Part shown: positions 1 to 5,775 of the stretch, piece after piece
Position numbering within the stretch: position 1 is the first letter of the stretch
How the letters are laid out: the number at the start of each line of letters is the position of its first letter
Source: Candidatus Omnitrophota bacterium
Lineage (GTDB): Bacteria > Omnitrophota > Gorgyraeia > B26-G9
NCBI GenBank assembly: GCA_028718845.1
Contig: JAQULA010000119.1
Span: 1-5,775, forward strand
DNA length: 5,775 nt
Reading direction: 5' to 3'
Translations under genes and position numbers: made by a program
The notes under the pieces: generated by a model
The model's input: the letters and a program-made list of their open reading frames with translations, nothing else
What the model was told of the DNA's origin: nothing
Databases searched by the model: none

Positions 1-1456
1 CGGAATAATTTTTCTAGCCCTGGTCGATAACCGGCCGCGGGTATTGACGCTGAAGCAGATCCTGCATTATTTTATCGAGCTCCGCAAGGATATTGTCGTC
101 CGCCGGACAAAATTTGAACTGCGTAAAGCGCAGGAGCGCGCGCATATTCTGGAAGGATTAAAAATTTGCCTGGATAACCTGGATAGAATCATCAAGACGA
201 TCCGGCAGTCGGAGAGTACTCCGGCGGCTAAAATCGCTTTAATGGAAAATTTCGGGCTCAGCGATCTCCAGGCGCAGGCGATCCTGGAAATGCAGCTGCA
301 GCGGCTTACCGCCCTGGAACGCGAGAAAATCGAAAACGAATACCTGGAACTTATCAAAAGGATCAGTTATCTTAAATCGATTCTCGCGGATCCGAAAAAA
401 GTCCTGGAAATAATCAAGGCCGAATTATTGGCGCTTCAGCAAAAATATGGCGACGAACGGCGCACGCATATCCTGGCCCAGGTTGAGGATTTTGAGATTG
501 AGGATCTCATCGCCAAAGAAGATGTTGTTATCACTATCTCGCACGCCGGTTATATTAAACGTCTTCCGGTGAGCGCCTATCGTCAGCAGCGCCGCGGCGG
601 CAAAGGTGTTTCCGGCGTCGGGATGAAGGAAGAGGATTTCGTTGAACATCTGTTCATTGCCTCGACCCACGATTACCTGCTGGTATTCAGCGATAAGGGA
701 AAAGTATATTGGCTTAAAGTTTATGAAATCCCTCAGGCCGGGCGGCAATCCAAAGGCAAAGCGATTGTCAATATGGTGCAGGTGGAGCAGGGAGAAAAGA
801 TCAGCGCCCTGGTCCAGGTAAAAGAATTTGTCGAGGGCAAGTTCGTGATCATGGCCACCAGTAATGGCGTGATCAAGAAAACCGATCTGATGTCGTATAG
901 CCATCCGCGTAAAGGCGGGATCAGCGCTATTTCCCTGCGCGATAAGGACGAGCTGATTTCCTGCAAGCTTACCGACGGCACGCAGGAAATTTTCCTGGCC
1001 ACCCGGGAAGGGCAGGCCATTCGGTTTTCCGAAGAAGATGTGCGCGATATGGGCCGGACCGCTTCCGGAGTGCGCGGGATATCCCTGGCGAAAAACGATC
1101 TGGTTATCGGCATGGAGATGGTGCAAAAAGAGGCGACACTGTTAACCGTGACAGAAAACGGGTTCGGCAAACGCACTAAAGTTGACGAATACCGGTTACA
1201 GAGCCGCGGCGGAAAAGGCATTATCAATATTAAAACCACTCAGGCCAACGGGTTGGTCGTCGGACTTAATTCGGTGGTTGATGAAGATGAACTGATGCTG
1301 ATTACTTCCAGCGGCATGATCGTGCGCTGTCCGATCGGAGAAGTCCGGACAACCGGACGCTCTACGCAGGGAGTGCGGCTGATGCGCTTGAATGGAGAAG
1401 ATAAGGTCGTTGCCGTGGCCAGGTTGGCGGCAAAAGAAGAAGATGTCGCAGAATAA
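1..1456 (+). CDS. gyrA: DNA gyrase subunit A, C-terminal part (5' end outside window)
   Basis: GyrA is the breakage-reunion subunit of DNA gyrase, the A2B2 enzyme that introduces negative supercoils. The frame is open from base 2 with no in-frame start needed; a TTG at 44 is only an edge artefact, because the codons before it already read as GyrA (LALVDNRPRV). About 484 residues are visible, so roughly the first 320-340 of a usual ~800-residue GyrA, including the catalytic tyrosine, lie outside. Up to about base 500 is the tower/coiled-coil region (RKAQERAHILEGL, then ILEMQLQRLTALEREKIENE). From about 515 comes the C-terminal DNA-wrapping pinwheel, in which I count six blade motifs (VVITISHAGYIKR, LLVFSDKGKVYW, FVIMATSNGVIKK, IFLATREGQAIRF, LLTVTENGFGKR, LMLITSSGMIVR). 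The GyrA box QRRGGKG at 587-607 separates it from ParC; a related QSRGGKG sits in blade five at 1199-1219. The C-terminal tail is short and mildly acidic. The next gene starts inside its last codons. Confidence 0.97.
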   Translation, partial: GIIFLALVDNRPRVLTLKQILHYFIELRKDIVVRRTKFELRKAQERAHILEGLKICLDNLDRIIKTIRQSESTPAAKIALMENFGLSDLQAQAILEMQLQRLTALEREKIENEYLELIKRISYLKSILADPKKVLEIIKAELLALQQKYGDERRTHILAQVEDFEIEDLIAKEDVVITISHAGYIKRLPVSAYRQQRRGGKGVSGVGMKEEDFVEHLFIASTHDYLLVFSDKGKVYWLKVYEIPQAGRQSKGKAIVNMVQVEQGEKISALVQVKEFVEGKFVIMATSNGVIKKTDLMSYSHPRKGGISAISLRDKDELISCKLTDGTQEIFLATREGQAIRFSEEDVRDMGRTASGVRGISLAKNDLVIGMEMVQKEATLLTVTENGFGKRTKVDEYRLQSRGGKGIINIKTTQANGLVVGLNSVVDEDELMLITSSGMIVRCPIGEVRTTGRSTQGVRLMRLNGEDKVVAVARLAAKEEDVAE

Positions 1457-1889
1457 TGTTCGCTACGAACTGTTCGAACACACCGCCGATATCGGATTAA
1501 GGGCGTTCGGGAACGACTACCCGGGTTTATTTATAAACGCCGCTCAGGGGATGTTTTCAATCATCACCGGCGGCCCGGAGAAGCGCTCCCCGGCGTTGCG
1601 TCGGACCGGGACGACATTTGAGATTGCGGTTTCCGCGGCTAATGCGGAAGAACTGCTGGTCGGCTGGCTAAGCGAACTGCTGGCTTTAGCCGATATCCAC
1701 GGCGTTGTTTTCAGCCGGTTTAATTTCCTCCAATTGACGGATACTGCCTGCTCAGCCCGGGTAACCGCGTTCCCCATGTCGAAACCAGCCCTGCGGGCAA
1801 ACGAAATTAAAGCGGTTACCTACCACCGATTGTCGATTACCCGGCTTGATGATGGACGGCTGAAAGCGGAAGTAATATTTGATATTTAA
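1443..1889 (+). CDS. Archease, RtcB-activating protein
   Basis: Archease is a small cytosolic cofactor of the RNA ligase RtcB; in characterised archaeal and human systems it accelerates RtcB guanylylation and allows multiple turnover. The 148-residue product matches the family's usual ~140 residues. Visible family motifs are FEHTADIGLRAFG (residues 11-23), EELLVGWLSELLALAD (69-84), EIKAVTYH (121-128) and the C-terminal end VIFDI. Asp16 and the penultimate Asp147 correspond to the acidic residues that bind a metal near the termini in known archeases. I chose ATG 1443 because the product then begins a few residues before the conserved HTADIG motif. An ATG at 1392 in the same frame would add 17 residues that are merely the other frame of gyrA. 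The chosen start overlaps gyrA by 14 nt, and only a weak purine stretch (AAGAAG) precedes it, so coupling to gyrA translation is likely. rtcB, its functional partner, follows directly. Confidence 0.95.
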   Translation: MSQNNVRYELFEHTADIGLRAFGNDYPGLFINAAQGMFSIITGGPEKRSPALRRTGTTFEIAVSAANAEELLVGWLSELLALADIHGVVFSRFNFLQLTDTACSARVTAFPMSKPALRANEIKAVTYHRLSITRLDDGRLKAEVIFDI

Positions 1890-1892
1890 CCG

Positions 1893-1927
1893 ATCACAAG
1901 TGAAAAATTAAAAGTAGAGAAAAAGCC
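1893..1927 (+). repeat. A-rich spacer with weak 7-nt periodicity before rtcB
   Basis: The 40-nt archease-rtcB spacer contains three successive A-rich heptamers, GTGAAAA (1900-1906), ATTAAAA (1907-1913) and GTAGAGA (1914-1920). Neighbours agree at 5 of 7 and 3 of 7 positions, which is weak in A-rich DNA. The last unit ends 9 nt before the rtcB ATG and supplies the only purine stretch there that could act as a poor ribosome binding site. No promoter or terminator is visible. Confidence 0.25.
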
Positions 1928-1929
1928 GC

Positions 1930-3381
1930 ATGAGCAGCTATCTGCTGGAAAAATTGGATGAATGGCGCTATCGCATCCCCAAAAGTTATAAGCCGGGAAT
2001 GCTGGTGGACGGCATTGTTTATGCTGATGAAAAATTAATGCAGCATATTATGCAAGACAAAGCATTAGAACAGGTTGCAAATACTGCCTTTTTGCCGGGA
2101 ATCGTTGGCCCGGCATTAGCCATGCCGGATATTCATTGGGGGTATGGATTTCCCATAGGTGGAGTAGCGGCGACAGATATTGATAAAAATGGAGTAATTT
2201 CCCCTGGTGGAGTCGGTTTCGATATAAATTGTGGAGTGAGATTACTTAAAACTGATCTTTTTTATGATGATGTTAAGCCTAGGCTGGAAGAACTGGTCAA
2301 TGCGCTTTTTTCGATCATTCCAGCCGGCGTGGGTTCAACCGGCTCGATTAAAGTATCCGGTACTGAAGAAAAAAAACTGCTGTTAAAGGGGGCAAGGTGG
2401 GCGGTTGAACGCGGGTTGGGCACTGCGGATGATTTAGATTGCACTGAAGAGCGGGGAGCAATGGATGGCGCTAATCCCGATGCCGTGTCCGCGCATGCTT
2501 ATGAACGCGGGCGGGCTCAGCCGGGAACCCTGGGCGCGGGTAATCATTTTTTGGAGGTGCAGGTTATTGATACGGTGTTTGATGAGCCGGCCGCGCGGGT
2601 GTTGAACCTGCGCAAGGGGCAGATAGTGGTAATGATTCACACCGGCTCTCGCGGATTTGGGCATCAAATCTGCACTGATTACATTAAGATCATGCTCGCG
2701 TGCCTGCAAAAATATGCTATTAATGTGCCGGATCGTCAGCTTGCCTGCGCGCCGGTGTTGTCCAAAGAAGCGCAGGATTATCTGGGGGCAATGCGCTGCG
2801 CGGCAAATTATGCCTGGGCCAATCGTCAAATACTTATGCATCGTACCCGGGAGGGTTTTGAAAAGATTTTTAAGCAGGGCTGGGAGTCCCTGGGAATGAC
2901 GTTGATTTACGATGTCGCGCATAATATTGCCAAAGTCGAGACCCATACCTGCAATGGCCGGGAGGTGCGTCTGTGCGTGCATCGTAAAGGCGCAACGCGG
3001 GCGTTTGGTCCCGGGCATAGCGAAATCACGGAACGCTACCGGACAATCGGACAGCCGGTGATCATCCCCGGAGACATGGGGCGTCATTCATATTTGCTGA
3101 CCGGGACCGGACAGGCCATGCGGGAAACTTTTGGCTCAACCTGTCACGGGGCCGGACGACTTCAGTCGCGTTCTCAGGCACTGCGTACCGTGAAACCACA
3201 AAAAATAATTGCGGAATTGCGTCAACAGGGGATTATTGTGCGTGCGGTCGGACGTCAGACCATTGCCGAAGAAGCCCCCCAGGCCTATAAAAATGTTAAC
3301 GACGTGGTTGAAGTGGTGCATCAGGCCGGGATATCGAAAAAAGTATGCCGGATGAAGCCGCTGGGGGTAATCAAGGGATAA
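1930..3381 (+). CDS. rtcB: RNA-splicing ligase RtcB (tRNA-splicing/RNA-repair ligase)
   Basis: RtcB ligates RNA 2',3'-cyclic phosphate (or 3'-phosphate) ends to 5'-OH ends, using GTP and a divalent metal through a covalent GMP-histidine intermediate. It acts in tRNA splicing and RNA repair. The product has 483 residues, the size of the archaeal Pyrococcus horikoshii enzyme (481) rather than the shorter E. coli one (408). All catalytic positions are present: Asp98 and Cys101 in GGVGFDINCGVRLL, His206 in GAGNHFLEVQ, His237 in MIHTGSRGFGHQ, His331 in DVAHNIAKVE, and the guanylated His406 in STCHGAGR. They match P. horikoshii D95, C98, H203, H234, H329 and H404. DIHWGYGFPIGGVAA (67-81) and VHRKGATRAFGPG (350-362) are further RtcB blocks. 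Start ATG 1930 gives the usual family N-terminus (WRYRIP); its ribosome site is poor. The gene lies 40 nt after archease, which supports an archease-assisted enzyme. Codon and GC use shift within the gene: the 5' third is AT-rich, the centre GC-rich. Confidence 0.98.
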   Translation: MSSYLLEKLDEWRYRIPKSYKPGMLVDGIVYADEKLMQHIMQDKALEQVANTAFLPGIVGPALAMPDIHWGYGFPIGGVAATDIDKNGVISPGGVGFDINCGVRLLKTDLFYDDVKPRLEELVNALFSIIPAGVGSTGSIKVSGTEEKKLLLKGARWAVERGLGTADDLDCTEERGAMDGANPDAVSAHAYERGRAQPGTLGAGNHFLEVQVIDTVFDEPAARVLNLRKGQIVVMIHTGSRGFGHQICTDYIKIMLACLQKYAINVPDRQLACAPVLSKEAQDYLGAMRCAANYAWANRQILMHRTREGFEKIFKQGWESLGMTLIYDVAHNIAKVETHTCNGREVRLCVHRKGATRAFGPGHSEITERYRTIGQPVIIPGDMGRHSYLLTGTGQAMRETFGSTCHGAGRLQSRSQALRTVKPQKIIAELRQQGIIVRAVGRQTIAEEAPQAYKNVNDVVEVVHQAGISKKVCRMKPLGVIKG

Positions 3382-3493
3382 AAAATTGCAGTTTATCAGC
3401 AAACATATTGAATGCCGGGAACAGTTTGAAAAATGAAACGGCAAACAAATAAGAGAACAAGGAATTAAGAAATCACTAAAGAGGGAGAGGTGT
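3382..3493 (+). other. rtcB-serS spacer, purine-rich, possible weak promoter
   Basis: This 112-nt gap is noncoding as far as I can see. Its second half (about 3428-3490) is strongly purine-rich on the + strand, with loosely similar heptamers (AGAACAA, GGAATTA and AGAAATC at about 3454-3474, agreeing at about 4 of 7 positions between neighbours). A TTGAAA at 3426-3431 resembles a -35 box, but the hexamer 17 nt further on (ATAAGA) is a poor -10, so a separate serS promoter is only a possibility. I see no hairpin with a T-tract that would end the rtcB transcript, so read-through into serS is plausible. Confidence 0.3.
3484..3490 (+). promoter_or_regulatory. Ribosome binding site of serS
   Basis: The purine stretch GGAGAGG contains a GGAG core six bases before ATG 3494. 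It is the clearest Shine-Dalgarno-like site in the window and fixes the serS start. By contrast the archease, rtcB and membrane-protein genes have poor or no such sites. Confidence 0.75.
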
Positions 3494-4771
3494 ATGCTGG
3501 ATATTAAAATTATTCGAGAAAAGCCGGAGGCGGTAAAAACCGCGTTAAAAAATCGCAATATACTTAATATTGATATCGATGCCTTGCTGGAAACCGATAA
3601 ACAATGGCGTCAAAAAAATGCCCAGTCCGAGGAATTAAAAGGCGCGCGGAACAAGGCCTCGGATGAAATGGCCGGTTTAGTCCAGCAAAAAATGGACATT
3701 ACCGACAAAAGAGTCGCCCTTAAGGAGCTTTCCCAAAAAATAAAGGATTTAGATGTAGATGTGGCTGAACTAAAAGATAAAATCGATAAAATTGTTATTA
3801 CAATCCCAAATATTCCCCATAATTCAATACCTGTCGGCGCTCCAACGGAAAATAAAATTATTCGGGAATGGGGCCAGGCAAAAAAATTTTCATTTGCGCT
3901 GAAAAATCATATTGAACTTAGCGAATATTTAGACATAATTGATTTCCCGCGTGCGACTAAGATCACCGGGTCGAATTTTGTGCTGTTTAAGGGGGCCGGG
4001 GCATGCTTGGAAAGGGCTCTTATTAACTTTATGTTGGGATTGCATACTAAAAAACATGGATTTATTGAGTTTTCTCCTCCCTTTATTGTTAATCGGGCCA
4101 GTATGATTGGGACTGGCCAGCTTCCTAAGATGGAGGAAGATATGTATCGGACTTCAGAGGATGATTTTTTCCTTATTCCTACTGCGGAAGTACCGGTAAC
4201 CAATATCCACCGTGATGAGGTTTTAGATGGGGCTAAGCTCCCGATTTATTATACCGCGTATACGCCCTGTTTTCGGCGTGAGGCGGGTTCTTATGGCAAA
4301 GATACCCGGGGACTTTTGCGCGTACACCAGTTTGACAAGGTCGAGCTGGTAAAATTTGTCAAGCCGGACAATTCCTATGCGGAACTTGAATCCCTGCTTG
4401 GGTGCGCGGAAAAAGTTCTCCAGCTTTTGGAACTGCCTTATCGGGTTTTATGTTTAGCTACCGGGGATTTAAGCTTTGCCGCGGCCAAATGCTATGACAT
4501 TGAAGCCTGGGCTCCGGGCGTGGGCAAATGGCTGGAGGTTTCCAGTTGCAGTAATTTTGAGGATTTTCAGGCGCGGCGCGCCAATATCCGCTATAAAGAC
4601 CCGCTAACCAATAAAGTCGGGTATATCCACACCTTAAACGGATCCGGCGTGGCTTTGGCGCGGACGGTTATTGCCATAATGGAGAATTATCAGCAGCCGG
4701 ACGGCTCGATTGCCGTGCCTAAAGTATTGCAGCCCTATATGGATGGGCTGGAAGCGATCACGCCGCGGTAA
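3494..4771 (+). CDS. serS: Seryl-tRNA synthetase
   Basis: This cytosolic class II aminoacyl-tRNA synthetase activates serine with ATP and attaches it to tRNA-Ser (and to tRNA-Sec where present). The 425-residue length is typical. The N-terminus MLDIKIIREKPEAVKTALKN is the standard SerRS opening, followed by the long two-helix coiled-coil arm (about 30-100) that grips the tRNA long variable arm. The catalytic domain shows motif 1 around LERALINFMLGLHTKKHGF (172-190), the serine-binding TAE (230-232), motif 2 with FRREAGSYGKDTRG (260-273) and HQFDKVE (278-284), EVSSCSNFEDFQARR (348-362), and motif 3 LNGSGVALARTVIAIMENYQ (381-400). Start ATG 3494 has a good ribosome site. The gene lies 112 nt after rtcB on the same strand and may be the last gene of the gyrA-archease-rtcB-serS unit. 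The 5' and middle parts are AT-richer than the 3' end. Confidence 0.98.
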   Translation: MLDIKIIREKPEAVKTALKNRNILNIDIDALLETDKQWRQKNAQSEELKGARNKASDEMAGLVQQKMDITDKRVALKELSQKIKDLDVDVAELKDKIDKIVITIPNIPHNSIPVGAPTENKIIREWGQAKKFSFALKNHIELSEYLDIIDFPRATKITGSNFVLFKGAGACLERALINFMLGLHTKKHGFIEFSPPFIVNRASMIGTGQLPKMEEDMYRTSEDDFFLIPTAEVPVTNIHRDEVLDGAKLPIYYTAYTPCFRREAGSYGKDTRGLLRVHQFDKVELVKFVKPDNSYAELESLLGCAEKVLQLLELPYRVLCLATGDLSFAAAKCYDIEAWAPGVGKWLEVSSCSNFEDFQARRANIRYKDPLTNKVGYIHTLNGSGVALARTVIAIMENYQQPDGSIAVPKVLQPYMDGLEAITPR

Positions 4772-4778
4772 AAGCCGC

Positions 4779-4805
4779 AAAAAAATAGCGGGATGATTTC
4801 CCGCT
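4779..4805 (-). terminator. Intrinsic terminator-like hairpin facing the - strand
   Basis: A perfect 7-bp inverted repeat, AGCGGGA (4787-4793) and TCCCGCT (4799-4805), encloses a 5-nt loop. On the + strand it is preceded by seven A's (4779-4785) and followed by no T-run. Read on the - strand it is therefore a hairpin with five G-C pairs followed by A and seven T's, the usual intrinsic terminator layout. On the + strand it would be a poor terminator for serS. No - strand gene ends immediately before it; the nearest is the HD-GYP-like gene, whose stop codon is ~750 nt away. Confidence 0.55.
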
Positions 4806-4810
4806 GGCCG

Positions 4811-4859
4811 GGACGAAGGACGCAAAAGCGAAAAAGACGCGATGCGCAATCCGCAATAC
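4811..4859 (+). repeat. Short degenerate 7-nt quasi-repeats in the serS downstream spacer
   Basis: Two runs of 7-nt units are visible: GGACGAA/GGACGCA (4811-4824, 6 of 7 identical) and GCGATGC/GCAATCC/GCAATAC (4839-4859, neighbours 5 and 6 of 7 identical). The two units between them (4825-4838) fit the phase but not the sequence. The stretch codes for nothing I recognise and lies between the serS hairpin and the membrane-protein start. It resembles decayed short tandem heptamer repeats. The array is short, so chance similarity is not excluded. Confidence 0.4.
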
Positions 4860-4881
4860 GGTCGTGCGCTAACCAACTATT

Positions 4882-5553
4882 ATGTTTAAGCGGTTTGTAA
4901 AATTTATCATCGGGGTCGCGCTGCTTCCGGTATGTTATGGAATGAGTATCGGATTATTCCGGCAACTGGCCGCAGTACGGGCGATTGAACGCGTGGGCTG
5001 GTTTTTTCTCTGCGGGGTTCTTACCTATGCCGGGATGTACGCATATTCCGTTAAAATGCGATCGTTGTATGTATTCGGGCATGAGTCGGTTCATGCCGTG
5101 TGCACGTGGCTGTGCGGCGGGAAAGTCAAATCGTTTAAGGCCTCGGGGCAGGGGGGCAGCGTTATTGCGGATAAAGTAAACACGCTGATCAGCCTGGGGC
5201 CGTATGTTGTGCCTTTTTACACTGTCTTTCTGGCGGCCATTTTTGGGCTGGCGGGAAAATTTATTCCCGGGCAGGACCGGTATTCCGGCCTGTTTATGTA
5301 TCTGCTGGGCTTAAGCACGGCGTTTCATTTGCTGATGACCGTTGACAGTCTCCGGATTGAACAGCCGGATTTGGCCCGCAACGGATATTTTTTTTCGTTT
5401 GTGGTGATGTACGGCGGAAATCTTTGCGTTATTGCCGCGCTGATAAGTGTTGTGTTCGCGGAGGCCGGCTTTGTGCGCTTTGCCCGGGATTCCGCTGCCG
5501 GAGCTTGGCAGGTCTATCGGTTGATTGCTGCGGTTTTTCCCGGGACCCTGTGA
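4882..5553 (+). CDS. Integral membrane protein with HExxH motif, M50-like putative metallopeptidase
   Basis: The 223-residue product is very hydrophobic, with a basic N-terminus (MFKRFVK) and about five likely membrane segments (roughly 8-26, 38-57, 105-126, 136-155, 170-194). HESVH (67-71), within GHESVHAVCTWLCGGKVKSF, looks like the zinc-binding HExxH of M50-type intramembrane or membrane-bound metallopeptidases, which commonly have HELGH followed by a small GG-containing turn. The later stretch FHLLMTVDSLRIEQPDLARNG (149-168 and following) holds acidic residues that could give a third metal ligand; I cannot assign it. Substrate and role are unknown. Start ATG 4882 is the only ATG before the membrane-spanning N-terminus, since an in-frame TAA lies at 4870-4872; no Shine-Dalgarno site precedes it. 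The gene is 110 nt after serS and converges on the next gene, with one base between stop codons. It could instead be a non-peptidase membrane protein that kept the motif. Confidence 0.8.
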   Translation: MFKRFVKFIIGVALLPVCYGMSIGLFRQLAAVRAIERVGWFFLCGVLTYAGMYAYSVKMRSLYVFGHESVHAVCTWLCGGKVKSFKASGQGGSVIADKVNTLISLGPYVVPFYTVFLAAIFGLAGKFIPGQDRYSGLFMYLLGLSTAFHLLMTVDSLRIEQPDLARNGYFFSFVVMYGGNLCVIAALISVVFAEAGFVRFARDSAAGAWQVYRLIAAVFPGTL

Positions 5554-5554
5554 T

Positions 5555-5775
5555 TTAGATAAAATTCAGCAGATCGATCCCGACGGTCAAAGGATCGATT
5601 ACTTCTTCGATTCCCCGTCCGGAAAGATTCTCTTCCACGTTGGCCAGATCAATAAACAGCGGAGGATTAAGAATGGCTCCGCTCGCGTCCATGATGATTT
5701 TAATTTCCGGAAGCAATAAAGCATTCGGATGCACGCGCCGGGTAATGGCGATTTCCATGGTATTCAGCCGGACCA
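5555..5775 (-). CDS. C-terminal fragment of a probable HD-GYP-type phosphohydrolase (5' end outside window)
   Basis: On the - strand the frame is open from the right edge to TAA at 5557-5555, giving about 73 codons. An ATG at 5758 exists, but the codons before it are also open (VRLNT), so the gene most likely continues beyond the window. The pattern VRLNTMEIAITRRVHPNA, then PEIKIIMDASGAIL, PPLFIDLA and a final VIDPLTVGIDLLNFI resembles the small domain that follows the HD-GYP domain in many bacterial proteins. There a V-L-T-x-E strand, a P-x-V-x-I-x-x-D-x-x-G strand pair, an x-IDL turn and a VLDPxxxGID ending are common. HD-GYP proteins usually degrade cyclic di-GMP. The catalytic HD and GYP motifs would lie outside, so activity cannot be judged. 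The gene converges with the membrane-protein gene. It could instead be a different small beta-rich C-terminal domain. Confidence 0.65.
   Translation of the reverse strand, partial: VRLNTMEIAITRRVHPNALLLPEIKIIMDASGAILNPPLFIDLANVEENLSGRGIEEVIDPLTVGIDLLNFI

Noticed and set aside
425..1239. Long - strand open frames opposite gyrA
   Set aside because: They lie entirely antisense to a confidently identified gene and show no recognisable domain; they mirror its codon bias.
1392..1442. 17-residue N-terminal extension of archease from ATG 1392
   Set aside because: The extra residues are just another frame of gyrA and precede the normal archease N-terminus; ATG 1443 gives family length.
44..1456. TTG at 44 as the start of a separate 470-residue protein
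   Set aside because: The codons from base 2 to 43 are open and already match GyrA, so this is an edge effect of a gene that starts outside the window.
2434..3087. 217-codon - strand open frame opposite rtcB
   Set aside because: Antisense shadow of the conserved RtcB core, no recognisable motif.
4878..4883. TATTAT as a -10 box for the membrane gene
   Set aside because: It overlaps the start codon and has no -35-like hexamer 16-18 nt upstream; using it would require a start at Met21 and lose the first membrane segment.
5573..5599. 8-bp inverted repeat ATCGATCC/GGATCGAT with 11-nt gap as a terminator between the convergent genes
   Set aside because: It lies inside the - strand coding region, encodes the similar VIDP and GID stretches, and is not directly followed by a strong T-run on either strand.
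5525..5719. 64-codon + strand open frame at the right end
   Set aside because: It overlaps the end of the membrane gene and runs antisense to the HD-GYP-like tail, with no recognisable features.

Overview
This 5.8 kb window is a compact piece of bacterial chromosome. It holds five real genes on the + strand and the tail of one gene on the - strand. In order they are: the C-terminal part of gyrA (DNA gyrase subunit A, cut by the left edge), an archease gene, rtcB (RNA-splicing ligase), serS (seryl-tRNA synthetase), a small membrane protein with an HExxH motif resembling M50 metallopeptidases, and on the opposite strand the last ~73 codons of what looks like an HD-GYP-type phosphohydrolase (cut by the right edge). 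I see no rRNA, tRNA, CRISPR array, insertion sequence or phage gene.

GyrA has the bacterial gyrase signature (the GyrA box QRRGGKG in a six-bladed C-terminal domain), so the host is a bacterium. Base composition is mixed, a full-length (archaeal/metazoan-sized) RtcB is paired with archease, and short spacers carry weak 7-nt periodicity. These traits remind me of uncultured lineages such as Omnitrophota, but that is an impression; nothing in the window proves the phylum.

Layout: the archease start codon lies 14 nt inside the end of gyrA, so the two are probably translationally coupled. rtcB follows after 40 nt and serS after 112 nt with a good ribosome binding site. gyrA-archease-rtcB-serS therefore reads as one likely transcription unit, with serS possibly having its own weak promoter. 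Archease and RtcB work together: RtcB joins 2',3'-cyclic phosphate and 5'-OH RNA ends using GTP and a divalent metal, and archease speeds its guanylylation and multiple turnover. SerRS is a tRNA-charging enzyme and gyrase is a topoisomerase, so the four share housekeeping character rather than one pathway.

The serS to membrane-gene spacer holds a hairpin whose T-tract faces the - strand, plus short 7-nt quasi-repeats. The membrane gene and the - strand gene converge with a single base between their stop codons, and no obvious terminator separates them. The - strand terminator-like hairpin beyond the membrane gene may be where the - strand transcript ends. I found no clearly new biological system. 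The M50-like protein, the convergent antisense arrangement and the spacer repeats deserve a second look.
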